A stretch of 56,271 bases of DNA from Candidatus Thalassarchaeaceae archaeon (GTDB taxonomy: Archaea; Thermoplasmatota; Poseidoniia; Poseidoniales; Thalassarchaeaceae), in NCBI GenBank assembly GCA_029940695.1, contig JAPYUP010000007.1:1-56271 (forward strand), given 5' to 3'. Positions 9,888 to 19,437 of the stretch are shown piece by piece. A program made the translations under genes and the position numbers. Under the pieces are notes generated by a model. It ran no database searches and was not told the origin of the DNA. It saw only the letters and a program-made list of their open reading frames with translations. Position 1 is the first letter of the stretch. Every line of letters starts with the position of its first letter.

Positions 9888-10976
9888 ATGATTGCTTGCT
9901 TCGGCATAATTCAAGTCCGAGGACGTACCGCCTCGAGCGTGTCCCGCATCGCTTGCATCCTCAACCCCAAGGCCCGCGACGGCCTGTCAGTCAAGCAGTG
10001 GGACAGGTTCAAGCCGGCGCTCAGGGAGGCGGGCTTCAAAATCGACCTGTTCAACACCGAGGAGCCCGGGCACGCTATGGACATCGCCGAGGGCCTTTGC
10101 GAAGGCGACCACGACCTAGTGGTGGCAATCGGTGGCGATGGCACCGTCCACGAGGTTGCTTCGGGGCTCAGGGGCTCCGACAAGGTCCTTGGCATACTGC
10201 CCATAGGCAGCGGCAACGACTACGCCCGCGCCCACGGCATCCCGACCCCGAAGGGCAACAAGTTCAGGGACATGCAGGTCGCAGTCGACATCCTCGTCAA
10301 CGGCACCGACCGCAGGGTCGGTGCGATTCGTGTCGAGGGCCCGCCTGCCCCCGATCACCCCTCCAAGGCGGCCCCGATACCCCGCTCGTGTAACGGCGAG
10401 CCCGAAACGCCGGGCAACCTTGTTCGCTGGAGTTTCCTTGAATGCGACGGCGGAGTCACCTCGGTGGTCAACCGCATGAAGGACGAAGGTCAGTTCAAGT
10501 GGATTAGAGGACAGGCCAAGTACACGTTTCTGGCCATCAAGGCCATACTGAAGTGGGAGAAGCAGAGCGGCACAATCAAGATCGACCTTGGCGACCGGAC
10601 ACCCGTCGATCTTTCCGGGCTGTTCTGCATGAGCATGTGCCAGACCTTCGGCGGCGGCTACAGGGTCGCCCCGGGTGCGAGGCCGACGCAGGGATACAGC
10701 TCCTTGGTGATGGCGTGGGGGTTGTCCAAGATTCGGATGCTTGGCCTCATGGGCCCGCTTGAGAAGGGCAAGCACATCGGCAAGTGGGGCGTCACTATGC
10801 AGGACGCGATGCGTTTCGAGTTCGGTGACGTGACCGGCCCGCCGATGTTCCTCAACGTGGACGGCGAGGCGGTCATAACCACCCCCGCTACTATGCAGTA
10901 CCACGACGACCAGATTACTGTCCGGGGCGCAGATTCCATACCCAACGAGGTAAGTGGCGCAGACGGAGAGATTTGA
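9888..10976 (+). CDS. Diacylglycerol kinase / lipid kinase family protein
   Basis: DAGK catalytic motifs (ILNPKA, VVAIGGDGTVHEVASGL, LGILPIGSGNDYAR). Confidence 0.88.
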   Translation: MIACFGIIQVRGRTASSVSRIACILNPKARDGLSVKQWDRFKPALREAGFKIDLFNTEEPGHAMDIAEGLCEGDHDLVVAIGGDGTVHEVASGLRGSDKVLGILPIGSGNDYARAHGIPTPKGNKFRDMQVAVDILVNGTDRRVGAIRVEGPPAPDHPSKAAPIPRSCNGEPETPGNLVRWSFLECDGGVTSVVNRMKDEGQFKWIRGQAKYTFLAIKAILKWEKQSGTIKIDLGDRTPVDLSGLFCMSMCQTFGGGYRVAPGARPTQGYSSLVMAWGLSKIRMLGLMGPLEKGKHIGKWGVTMQDAMRFEFGDVTGPPMFLNVDGEAVITTPATMQYHDDQITVRGADSIPNEVSGADGEI

Positions 10977-11040
10977 ACTCCCGAGTCACTAGGACACCGG
11001 ATTTCAAATCCGGCGCAATACCAGGCTATGCGACGTCTGC
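10955..11040 (-). tRNA. tRNA-Ser (anticodon TGA) with long variable arm and encoded CCA
   Basis: Reverse complement GCAGACG...CCGGATTTGAAATCCGG...GAGTTCAAATCTC...CGTCTGCGCCA; acceptor GCAGACG/CGTCTGC; loop TTTGAAA gives TGA. Confidence 0.92.
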
Positions 11041-11074
11041 AGCATGGTTTCGGAGTCGCAATCACTCATGAACC

Positions 11075-11407
11075 CTACAGGCCGTAGTTGCCCGGCCTGC
11101 ACCAGTCGGGCAGCCCGGTGGCAGCCTCGGGGTGGGTCAGGCCGATGAACAGGACCATGACGAGGATGAAGAAGGCGGGGAACAGCGCTGTCATGGTCAG
11201 GATCCCGGAGTCGTCATCTCCGTACAGGTGCATGAAGATGCCAGCGATCATCATGAACTTAGGAATCGCTATCGCGGTCAGTATCGTCAGGGTAGTCGTC
11301 TTGCTGAGGTCGATGCCGACCGCCCCAACCTCGATGGCTGTCAGGATCATCAGGCCGTAGAAGTTCATCCAATACGGGTCTTTCCCGAGAATCCGGTAGT
11401 GCGACAT
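11075..11407 (-). CDS. Cytochrome c oxidase subunit IV-like small membrane protein
   Basis: Three predicted hydrophobic segments (FFILVMVLFIGLTHPE) directly downstream of the subunit III gene. Confidence 0.75.
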   Translation of the reverse strand: MSHYRILGKDPYWMNFYGLMILTAIEVGAVGIDLSKTTTLTILTAIAIPKFMMIAGIFMHLYGDDDSGILTMTALFPAFFILVMVLFIGLTHPEAATGLPDWCRPGNYGL

Positions 11408-11418
11408 TTCATTTCACC

Positions 11419-12477
11419 TCAATACAGATAGAAGAACGGGAAGACGAGGACCCAGACTAGGTCGACGAAGTGCCAGTAGAGCCCGAAGTACTCGATTGAG
11501 ACAGCGTTGTCAGGGGTATAGCCACCGGAGTAGGCCTTGTAGGTCATGTACGTCAGGCCGACCACCCCTCCGAGTACATGCACCCCGTGGGTCCCCGTGG
11601 TCACGTAGAAGGTCGTGGCGCTCACCTGGATGTCGGCCATCATATGGGCGTGAGTGGCCTCGTCGACGTAGGAGTGGTGCTGGTAGTGGTCGTTGTTAAT
11701 CAGGTACCCCTCCGAGTACAGGGAGTCGATGGCGGCGTGGCCGTGGTTGTACTCGTGCAGGAACTCGGGCAGCGGGAAGCCCAGGAACCACTCCACCATC
11801 TTCATCGTGATGAAGAGCGCCGCGAGGAACCAGGTAGTGCCGAGGTACCGTGTAATCCTCTTGCGGCGGACCTCCTCATCGACGCTGCCCACGGGCTTCT
11901 TGGCCCATCGAAGCGCCTGAACTATGGTGAAGGAGGACAAGATGAGGGCGAAGGTGTTGATTGCACCCGGTGCGAGGTGGAACCAGCTCGAGGAGATGAG
12001 GTGGCTGGCGGGCTCGAAGCAGACCACCGGGCTGCCCTCCACCCAGTTGCCCGAGGCGAAGACGTCACCGCAATTCTCGAGGCCTAGCCGGTAGCGCATG
12101 TATGTGCTGAAGAGAGAGGTGAAGATCATCATCTCCGACATCAGGAAGACCCACATCGCGACCTTGCGAATGTCGATGTTTTGGAACGGCTCGCCAACCG
12201 CCTTCGGCTCGTAGCTGGAGCCGTCGAAGTTCATGTCCTGCCGCCACCAGACAACCAAGCCGAAGACGACCACGCCAAGGCCGCCGAACACCAGCGGTAC
12301 GTAGCCAGCGCTCACGAATTCACCCCACTGGAAGACTCCTGCGAGGGTAAAGAGGAAGATTGCGAAGCCACAGCTCATGATGATCGGTGCCCACGAGTTG
12401 TGCGGCGCGCCATGGCTCCAGTCGTGGGGACCCCATGCGCTGGAGTGGGGATGGTCATCGTGGTAGTCGGCGCTCAG
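11419..12477 (-). CDS. Cytochrome c oxidase subunit III (5' boundary uncertain)
   Basis: Subunit III signatures (KVAMWVFLMSEMMIFTSLFSTYMRYR, SSWFHLAPGAINTFALILSSFTIVQAL, TGTHGVHVLGGVVGLTYM, YWHFVDLVWVLVFPFFYLY). The track start at 12657 overlaps subunit I heavily; a CTG at 12477 sits just after a GGAGGTG ribosome-binding-like sequence. Confidence 0.88.
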   Translation of the reverse strand: MSADYHDDHPHSSAWGPHDWSHGAPHNSWAPIIMSCGFAIFLFTLAGVFQWGEFVSAGYVPLVFGGLGVVVFGLVVWWRQDMNFDGSSYEPKAVGEPFQNIDIRKVAMWVFLMSEMMIFTSLFSTYMRYRLGLENCGDVFASGNWVEGSPVVCFEPASHLISSSWFHLAPGAINTFALILSSFTIVQALRWAKKPVGSVDEEVRRKRITRYLGTTWFLAALFITMKMVEWFLGFPLPEFLHEYNHGHAAIDSLYSEGYLINNDHYQHHSYVDEATHAHMMADIQVSATTFYVTTGTHGVHVLGGVVGLTYMTYKAYSGGYTPDNAVSIEYFGLYWHFVDLVWVLVFPFFYLY

Positions 12478-14801
12478 TGTACCACCTCCTCGGTCTCCTC
12501 GTCGGGTACCATGAGCCGACTGAACCACCGGCCGAGCACTCCCGGCTCGTTGGCGATGTGCTCGTTGGCGTCCTCCAGCCTCGGGAGGTTGTGTGGGTCG
12601 AAGCTGGGCGTGGGCGGGGGCGAGGAGGTCATCCACTCGAAGGACCATCCGCCCCACGGGTCAGCCGGTGCCGGCTCCCCGCGGATGTAGGTGACCACCA
12701 TATTGGCGACCAGGATAAAGTTGGAGAAGAAGAACGCGAATGCTGCGACGGTGATGAACATGTTCCAGCCCGCGGCCTCCATCGGCAGAGAGCCAAGGGC
12801 CTCGTCCGTGGTGATGAAGTAGGTGTGGTGCCTACGGGTCATTCCCCAGACGCCCAGTCGGTGCATCGGCCAGAACAACGCGTTGTAGGAGACGAACGCA
12901 GTCAGGAAGTGCAGGACTCCGAGCTTCTCGCTCATCATCCTCCCAGTCGCCTTGGGGAACCAGTAATAGATTCCGGCGAAGAAACCGAACACGGTACCTC
13001 CCACCAGCACGTAGTGGAAGTGTGCGACCACGAAGTACGACTCATGCAGGTGGGTGTCCATCGCGACCGAAGGGAAGAACATCCCTGAGATGCCCCCTAG
13101 GGTGAAGGTCACGAGGAAGCCCAGAGCCCAGAGGGTGTGCGTTCGGTAGACCAAGGAGCCCCCATGCATGGTCATCAGCCAGTTGAACACTTTGATTCCG
13201 GTCGGCACCGCGACCAGCATAGTTGTCAGCATCGTGACGAAGCGCAGAGTCGGACTCATACCGCTGGTGAACATGTGGTGGCCGTAGACGATGAAAGCCA
13301 CGATGCCAATCCCTGCCATGGCGTAGACCATCGAGCGGTAGCCGAACACAGAGCGTCTTGCGCTCGTGGCAACTACCTCGGAGATGATGCCGAAGGCGGG
13401 AACCACTACCACGTACACCTCGGGGTGGCCGAAGTACCAGAACAGGTGGCTCCAGAGCAATGGGTCGCCGCCGGCTGCGATGTCGTAGAAAGCGGTGCCA
13501 ATCACCCTGTCGAGGTAGACTTGGATGAGGCCGACCCCGAAGGCCGGGATTGAGAGGAACAGCATCACGTTGGCAATGAGGATTGACCAGGTGAAAAGGG
13601 GCATTTTCATCCACCCCATGCCCTCGGCACGCATCACCGCGATGGTGGTAAGGAAGTTGATTCCTGTTAGCGTGGAAGAGGCGACAAGCATGAGCTGCCC
13701 GGCGGCCCACATCGTGGTACCCGCGTGCGCAGTCTGGCTGACGACATAAGGCGCGTATCCCGTCCAGCCGGTGTCCGCCCCTCCGCCGGAGAAAATCCCG
13801 GTGAAGATCAGTATCGCTGAGAACGGCTGCAGCCAGAACGACATCGCGTTGATCCTCGGCAGCGCCAGGTCGGCCGCGCCAATCTGCAACGGCACAATCC
13901 AGTTCGCGAATCCGTTAATCATCGGCATCGCGGCGAGGAAAATCATCGTCGTGCCGTGCAGGGTGAAGAACTGGTTATACTGCTCCTGGGTCAGGAAGTC
14001 GTTGCCAGGGACGGAGAGTTGGATACGGATGAACATGGCCATTATCCCGCCCACGCCTAGGAAGAACAATCCCTGGACGAAGTACAAGGTGCCAATCCTC
14101 TTGTGGTCGGTGCTGGTCATCCACCCGGCTATCCAAGGGGCAAAGCTGTCCCAGTCGAACGAGTCAGGGTCCCTGCTGTAGAATACGAAGGTGAGAGTGA
14201 TCCCAAGCAGGACTGCGCAGACGACTATGAGGACGGAGAGCACGAGGAACGGGTCGGCCTGCTCCAGCACCTCTATTGGCCCTGTGATTTTTGTGCTGAC
14301 CCTGTTCCAATTGTCACCCGAGCTCCCTCCGCCAGCCCCGTCGGCGTTGCCATTGACCGAGTTGACGTGGAGAACGAACTCCACGTTCCTGTCGGTGGCG
14401 GGTGCAGTCCAAGTCACGGTCCAAGAGTTTTGGTCGTTGCCCGCCTCGGTGTGCCCGGCCTCGTTCGGGTTGAACAACTGGGCTGTGGCATCGGTTACCG
14501 ACAGCCCACCGTCGCTGACCCAGAGGTGGAATCCGCCTTGGTTGATGTTACTCGGATCACTGGGGCCGCCAGAGAACGAGACTGTGAGCTCGTAGGATTC
14601 CGAGTAGTTGTAGGTCGGGGGCAATCCGGAGATGGTAGGCGTTACTGCCGCGTCCGGTGTTGCACCGTGGCAGTTGCACCCAGAGTCCTTGACCCCTGAG
14701 ATTCCTACCGGCAGTGAGGTGGCAGAGGGAGCAGCCAGCATGGCGACCAAGACCACCAGCATCACCAGTGCAGCGCGCCTTCTCTTGGATTGAATCAACA
14801 T
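12474..14801 (-). CDS. Heme-copper oxidase subunit I fused to an N-terminal signal peptide plus CxCH/reeler-like (choice-of-anchor-type) extracellular domain
   Basis: COX1 motifs WMTSTDHKRIGTLY, HGTTMIF, HLFWYFGHPEVYVVVVPAFG, YGHHMFTSGM, VAHFHYVLVGG. N-terminal ~210 aa contain a signal peptide, SGCNCHGA, a beta-type domain and an extra TM. Confidence 0.93.
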   Translation of the reverse strand: MLIQSKRRRAALVMLVVLVAMLAAPSATSLPVGISGVKDSGCNCHGATPDAAVTPTISGLPPTYNYSESYELTVSFSGGPSDPSNINQGGFHLWVSDGGLSVTDATAQLFNPNEAGHTEAGNDQNSWTVTWTAPATDRNVEFVLHVNSVNGNADGAGGGSSGDNWNRVSTKITGPIEVLEQADPFLVLSVLIVVCAVLLGITLTFVFYSRDPDSFDWDSFAPWIAGWMTSTDHKRIGTLYFVQGLFFLGVGGIMAMFIRIQLSVPGNDFLTQEQYNQFFTLHGTTMIFLAAMPMINGFANWIVPLQIGAADLALPRINAMSFWLQPFSAILIFTGIFSGGGADTGWTGYAPYVVSQTAHAGTTMWAAGQLMLVASSTLTGINFLTTIAVMRAEGMGWMKMPLFTWSILIANVMLFLSIPAFGVGLIQVYLDRVIGTAFYDIAAGGDPLLWSHLFWYFGHPEVYVVVVPAFGIISEVVATSARRSVFGYRSMVYAMAGIGIVAFIVYGHHMFTSGMSPTLRFVTMLTTMLVAVPTGIKVFNWLMTMHGGSLVYRTHTLWALGFLVTFTLGGISGMFFPSVAMDTHLHESYFVVAHFHYVLVGGTVFGFFAGIYYWFPKATGRMMSEKLGVLHFLTAFVSYNALFWPMHRLGVWGMTRRHHTYFITTDEALGSLPMEAAGWNMFITVAAFAFFFSNFILVANMVVTYIRGEPAPADPWGGWSFEWMTSSPPPTPSFDPHNLPRLEDANEHIANEPGVLGRWFSRLMVPDEETEEVVH

Positions 14802-14807
14802 ACCACC

Positions 14808-15539
14808 TCAGTTGTGAATTGACAGAACCGCTGCCATAACGGAGTGCGCATCACCGCAGTACTCAGCGCACAGGATCATCGAGTCGCCAGATTCCGTGAC
14901 AGGCAGCCAGAGGGTGGTCTGCTGCCCCTGCAACACATCCTCCTTCGTTCCGAGGTTCAGGAACCACGGTGCGTGGGTGACGTCCTCTGACTCCATCACT
15001 ACGAAGTAGGTCTCGCCCTCCTTTAGTTTGAGTATGGGTACACTACCGTAAACCTCGACGCTGTCCGTGTCCGTGTCACAAAGATCGTCCTCCAATTCCA
15101 GGCAGTCGAACGACCAGAACCACTGCTGGGCGGTGATTTCGATGATGTGGTAGCAGTCAGAGGTAACGATCCCGGAGCCCATATCAAGCTGGTTATCGGA
15201 GTAATGCCCCTCGACGCACTCGTAGCCGTAAACCCCTCCATCGGGAGAGGTCCACATTGCATCGAGAGGTGCCCAGGAGATGTAGGTCAAGTAGATAATG
15301 AGCAGGAAGGGGAGGATTGTCCAGGTCACCTCAAGCCGCATGTCGTCGTTGTGCTTGGGGAACACGCCTACCTTCAGACCGTCGACGTTGGGGGGATCTT
15401 CCCCATCATAAGAGCGGAACCAGAATGAGTGGTGGTACAGCCATCCGAAAGCGATGGCACTGACGAATAGAGACCACAGGATGTACTCATCCCAGAGCAT
15501 ATCGAAAAGCACGGTCGTGACGCTCATGCAACTCTCCAA
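14808..15539 (-). CDS. Cytochrome c oxidase subunit II
   Basis: CuA motif CAEYCGDAHSVM; QWFWSFDC; two N-terminal TM segments. Confidence 0.93.
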   Translation of the reverse strand: MESCMSVTTVLFDMLWDEYILWSLFVSAIAFGWLYHHSFWFRSYDGEDPPNVDGLKVGVFPKHNDDMRLEVTWTILPFLLIIYLTYISWAPLDAMWTSPDGGVYGYECVEGHYSDNQLDMGSGIVTSDCYHIIEITAQQWFWSFDCLELEDDLCDTDTDSVEVYGSVPILKLKEGETYFVVMESEDVTHAPWFLNLGTKEDVLQGQQTTLWLPVTESGDSMILCAEYCGDAHSVMAAVLSIHN

Positions 15540-15650
15540 TCCGACGGGGGGAAAATCCCCTCATAAGGGTCGCGGGTTGGTCTTCTGGGCTGGCCCCATA
15601 CTCAGGCTGAAAAACTACTACAAGCACAGCCCCCGAGATTTGCCCCGAAC

Positions 15651-15950
15651 ATGACCGGGAATTGGATTATGGAGGACGACGAAGGCATCCTCATTCTAAT
15701 TGACCTTAGGCCCGCAGCACAGCATTCTCGTATTGTTGGTATCGAGCCGTGGAGGGGACGCCTCAAAGTCTCCGTCTCCTCGCTGCCCGTTGATGGAGCG
15801 GCGAACTCGGAACTGCTAACTCTGCTCTCCGACAACCTAGGAGTGGAACGTCCGCAGATTTCCCTCCAAAGCGGGACGTCCAGCAGGCGCAAAGCAGTCA
15901 GGGTCAAGGGAGTAACAGCTAGCGAGGCGAAGGTCTCGCTGGGGGTCTGA
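15651..15950 (+). CDS. DUF167 (YggU-type) family protein
   Basis: Small protein with RLKVSVSSLPVDGAANSELLTLLSDNLGV...SSRRKAVRVKG typical of DUF167. Confidence 0.85.
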   Translation: MTGNWIMEDDEGILILIDLRPAAQHSRIVGIEPWRGRLKVSVSSLPVDGAANSELLTLLSDNLGVERPQISLQSGTSSRRKAVRVKGVTASEAKVSLGV

Positions 15951-15951
15951 G

Positions 15952-16476
15952 ATGTCCGAGAGGGAAGGACTCCCCGATTGGGCGGGACAGAGAGCGAGGA
16001 CAGCCGTCCCGCCTGGCCGCGCTGCGAGATTCGAGCTCGCTGCCAAGGCAATCGCCAGTGCTATCCTGAGGAACAGACCGATTGCCGAGGGCGGCTCGGG
16101 CTGCCCCGTCGTCGTCGAGGGGCTCAAGGACGAGCGAGCCCTGAGAGCACTTGGCTTCTCGGGCACCGTCGAGAAGGTGAACAGGGGTTGGGACAGATCA
16201 CGCCTCGTTGCCTACCTGTATGAGTCGTACTGCGCCGCCCGCCCGAACGATGGAGGACCGTCGCTAATCCTGCTGATGGATTGGGACCGTACGGGTGGCA
16301 ATCTACAGACTTCCCTTAGGGACCGGCTGATGGCGCTCGATGCCCCCATCGACGAGGACTTGCGAATGGTTCTCCTCAGAGCGATGAAGCCCGAGGGCAG
16401 GACCGTCGAGTCCCTGCTGCCTCATTCCCAATTGCTGAAGCCAATAATCCAGGGCGTGCTCACCAACATTGGCTGA
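15952..16476 (+). CDS. Small TOPRIM-domain protein
   Basis: PVVVEGLKDERALRALGFSG (TOPRIM Glu) and SLILLMDWDRTGG (DxD). Confidence 0.75.
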   Translation: MSEREGLPDWAGQRARTAVPPGRAARFELAAKAIASAILRNRPIAEGGSGCPVVVEGLKDERALRALGFSGTVEKVNRGWDRSRLVAYLYESYCAARPNDGGPSLILLMDWDRTGGNLQTSLRDRLMALDAPIDEDLRMVLLRAMKPEGRTVESLLPHSQLLKPIIQGVLTNIG

Positions 16477-16929
16477 TTATACCTCGGGCAGAGAGGGAGG
16501 CATCTCTTTGACAGTGTTCAGAACCAGATGGGTGACCGAGCGCTCTATGCCCTCGATGCTCATCACACTCTTGGAGAAGTCGTCGAGGTCACCACGGTCG
16601 CGGGCCCTAGCGAGGACCATCGAGTCGTAGTCCCCGGTGACGTCGTACACCCCGTACACGCGATGGTCCTTTGCAATCTTTTTCTGTATCTCCATCAGCC
16701 TCCCCTTCTGTATCCTGAGCCCAATTACCACACTCAGCCCCCAGCCAGATTTGTCTGGGTTCAGCAGGACGGTGTAACCACGGATGACCCCCAGGCCCTC
16801 CATCCGTCGTACCCGGTTGCTGACGGTTCCGAGAGCCACGCCCACCTCTTCTGCGATTCTCCTCAGTGAGGTCCGAGCGTCCGCCTCCAAGACCTTGAGT
16901 ATACGCCGGTCGACATCGTCCAACTCCAA
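16477..16929 (-). CDS. Lrp/AsnC family transcriptional regulator
   Basis: N-terminal HTH (LDDVDRRILKVLEADARTSLRRIAEEVGVALGTVSNRVRRMEGLGVIRGY) and C-terminal RAM-like domain. Confidence 0.93.
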   Translation of the reverse strand: MELDDVDRRILKVLEADARTSLRRIAEEVGVALGTVSNRVRRMEGLGVIRGYTVLLNPDKSGWGLSVVIGLRIQKGRLMEIQKKIAKDHRVYGVYDVTGDYDSMVLARARDRGDLDDFSKSVMSIEGIERSVTHLVLNTVKEMPPSLPEV

Positions 16930-17018
16930 TCACCGGGGCTGGCTGTTAATTGCAGAGGTTCTTGAACATATACTCTTCATCTTCGGCAATTCGTGTTCGA
17001 TTGTACAATTTATTCCTG

Positions 17019-18734
17019 TTATTCTTCTTCTACCGAGACGATTGGCAAACCACGCATCTTCCTCAGCACCATTCGTTCAGCCTCGTTGACCATGGGCGTG
17101 ACACGTGCACCGACCCACGCGGCCAAGCAAGTGCCCCCCTCATCAACTAGGATGCGACCCCCGCGGATGCCATCTAGAGAGCCATCAAGCTCCCCCGGCA
17201 GAGGCTCTTCGCCAAGCAGGATACGATCGATCGCCTCATCACCCACCTCGGTGAAGCCGCGCTCTATTTCGGGCAGCAGATTGGTCGCGGCTCGTGACAC
17301 TATGCGCTCCAGTTCGCCATGCCTGATCCTAGCGGCAATCAGCCCGAGATGAATCACCTTCAGCGGGCGCCAGCGCCGGCCAGGCACCCTAGTGCGACCT
17401 CCCCGGCGGCCCCGCTCCGACTCCCAGATGCCAAGGACCTCGTCGGTAGACCAAAGCAGGCTCTTACCACGAATCCACATGCTAACGGGCACGGCGCCCC
17501 ATGCGGTCTCCAGCCTCTGCCTCCATTCCTCGTTGAGAGGCTGCGGGAAGACCTCGGGGTCCGGCTTGACCTCGTCGGGTGAGAGCACTTGGGTTGGTTG
17601 GACGGCAGGCTTTTCGACATCCCCGCTCTTCTCGAGCACTGCGAGGAAGAAGCCACCCCCATCGATTGCATCGTTCCAGATCCGCACACAGTGGCTCAAT
17701 TTGGAGCGAATTCCCTCGTCGAGTGGAGGCATCATCGACTCGGGAGCATCGAGCCCCTCAGCGGGATCCCCTTCGTCGTCGAGTTGGGGCCACTCGGTAA
17801 AGCCAGGCTTGGAGGGAACGCCCCCGAGCAACCGATGCCCGGAAATGATTCTTACTTCGCCTCCCTCGAGCGCACGAGCCACCACCGCTTCGTTCTCGAC
17901 GGGATCGAGCGAGCACGTGGCGTAGACGATTCTGCCGCCCCGCTTAGTCATGCGAATCGCCCTTGTTAGGAGGTCGGTCTGAAGCACGTGCAGCGATCGC
18001 CCTGACGAGGGCAGCCACTTGGCCCAGACGTCGGGATTTTTCCTAGTAGTCCCAGATCCGGTGCATGGAACATCGACGAGGACCCTGTCAAAGCCACCCT
18101 CGGGGACCATCGGCATGTGACGACCGTCGTGTTGGACCACCACTGCGGTTCTCGAGGCATGACGCTGGACGTTGGAGACGAGAGTGTTGACTCGACCGCT
18201 CATGATCTCGTTCGCTACGACAGCGCCACCGCCGCCGAGGTGCTCGCATATCTGGGTCGTCTTGGACCCTGGAGACGCGCACATGTCGAGGACCACCTCT
18301 TCTGGCTTGGGGTCTAGCGCGATCACTGGCAGCATAGAGACAGCTTCCTGCCGAGTCAGCCTACCCGTCTCGTGAAGCGCTTTGAGCAGCACCCTGACCT
18401 CGCCCTCGGCCTTGCCCCTCTCGAAGGGGAGCTCCCATGCGCTGCCTGGACCGCTGAACCACGATATCCTCTCTGCCGAAACTCCACTCAGCCAGGACTC
18501 CACCCAATCCCGGTCAATTCTGAGCGGGTTGACTCGAACGGTCTCGGGTAGCCTCTCGTAGGCTCCTTGGAACCAGGCATCGGAATCCTGCCTCCAGTGA
18601 GATACCGCCTTGAGAAGTACGCTGCCCGCGGCGGAATCCTCCCAAGCGACTTCGCGATCCATCATGCGCCAGCGATTCTTGCCTGCGCCATCAAGTGCTC
18701 GCTGGACGGCGTTGGTAATTATTGTGGACTCCAT
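17019..18734 (-). CDS. RsmB/NSUN family RNA (cytosine-C5) methyltransferase
   Basis: VVLDMCASPGSKTTQICEHLGG, VDVPCTGSGTTRKNPDVWAKW, GGRIVYATCSLDPVENEAVV. Confidence 0.92.
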   Translation of the reverse strand: MESTIITNAVQRALDGAGKNRWRMMDREVAWEDSAAGSVLLKAVSHWRQDSDAWFQGAYERLPETVRVNPLRIDRDWVESWLSGVSAERISWFSGPGSAWELPFERGKAEGEVRVLLKALHETGRLTRQEAVSMLPVIALDPKPEEVVLDMCASPGSKTTQICEHLGGGGAVVANEIMSGRVNTLVSNVQRHASRTAVVVQHDGRHMPMVPEGGFDRVLVDVPCTGSGTTRKNPDVWAKWLPSSGRSLHVLQTDLLTRAIRMTKRGGRIVYATCSLDPVENEAVVARALEGGEVRIISGHRLLGGVPSKPGFTEWPQLDDEGDPAEGLDAPESMMPPLDEGIRSKLSHCVRIWNDAIDGGGFFLAVLEKSGDVEKPAVQPTQVLSPDEVKPDPEVFPQPLNEEWRQRLETAWGAVPVSMWIRGKSLLWSTDEVLGIWESERGRRGGRTRVPGRRWRPLKVIHLGLIAARIRHGELERIVSRAATNLLPEIERGFTEVGDEAIDRILLGEEPLPGELDGSLDGIRGGRILVDEGGTCLAAWVGARVTPMVNEAERMVLRKMRGLPIVSVEEE

Positions 18735-18820
18735 TTTTCACCACTCCGACCGATGCTTCACTAACAACGGTTAAACCCCACAGGAATCGCTGGCGAATCG
18801 CGGCGTTTGCCGCAGATGGG

Positions 18821-19183
18821 ATGTACATGGGTGGTTTGAGACGCAGAATTTCCAAGAGACTGGCTGAGCCTACGAAGACTGACGAAATCGGAACCAAGTT
18901 GAAACTGGGCAATCTGGTGAAGCGCGCGAAGCAGAAAGGGTCAGAGCACGGGCCGTTGGTTCCCATCGAGGCGCTAGTCACCGTATCACAGGACGAATGG
19001 ACGTGGCAGGTCGTCACTCACGATGTCCTAGACCGCCTCAGCCACAGGCTGGTGTTTCAGACATCGGGGGGCTTCCGTCGTGAGATACTGATGACAGAAG
19101 GGCTGGAGACCGCCGTGGGCGCGGCATCGATGATAGTGGAGCTTGACGGTGGTTGCGTCCTAATCGAGACCCTAGAGCCGTAG
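18821..19183 (+). CDS. Conserved-looking hypothetical protein
   Basis: ORF with ATG at 18821 in the divergent intergenic space; no family recognised. Confidence 0.55.
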   Translation: MYMGGLRRRISKRLAEPTKTDEIGTKLKLGNLVKRAKQKGSEHGPLVPIEALVTVSQDEWTWQVVTHDVLDRLSHRLVFQTSGGFRREILMTEGLETAVGAASMIVELDGGCVLIETLEP

Positions 19184-19245
19184 CACGAACCGATCTCTTG
19201 AGGCTCTCGCGGAGTTGAAATAGGGACTCTAGTTGCGGTGTCTCG

Positions 19246-19437
19246 ATGGCTAAGGAGAAGAAGGGTAGCGGCATACAGCAGGCGGCTGGCCTGATTCGCT
19301 ACTTCGATGAGGAGTCCGAGGACGCCATTCAGATCTCCAAGGGATCAATCTACTTCGCCTGCATCTCCTTCAGCGTAGTGGTCTACCTCGCTCAGTACGG
19401 CGTGTGGTCGTGGATGTGGCAGACTCTAGGGATCTAG
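19246..19437 (+). CDS. Preprotein translocase subunit Sec61beta (archaeal SecG)
   Basis: MAKEKKGSGIQQAAGLIRYFDEESEDAIQISKGSIYFACISFSVVVYL: canonical archaeal Sec61beta layout with one C-terminal TM. Confidence 0.85.
   Translation: MAKEKKGSGIQQAAGLIRYFDEESEDAIQISKGSIYFACISFSVVVYLAQYGVWSWMWQTLGI

Noticed and set aside
16930-17018. AT-rich stretch between the Lrp regulator and the RNA methyltransferase as a possible RNA gene
   Set aside because: No tRNA-like or extended base-pairing structure visible; likely promoter/terminator sequence only.
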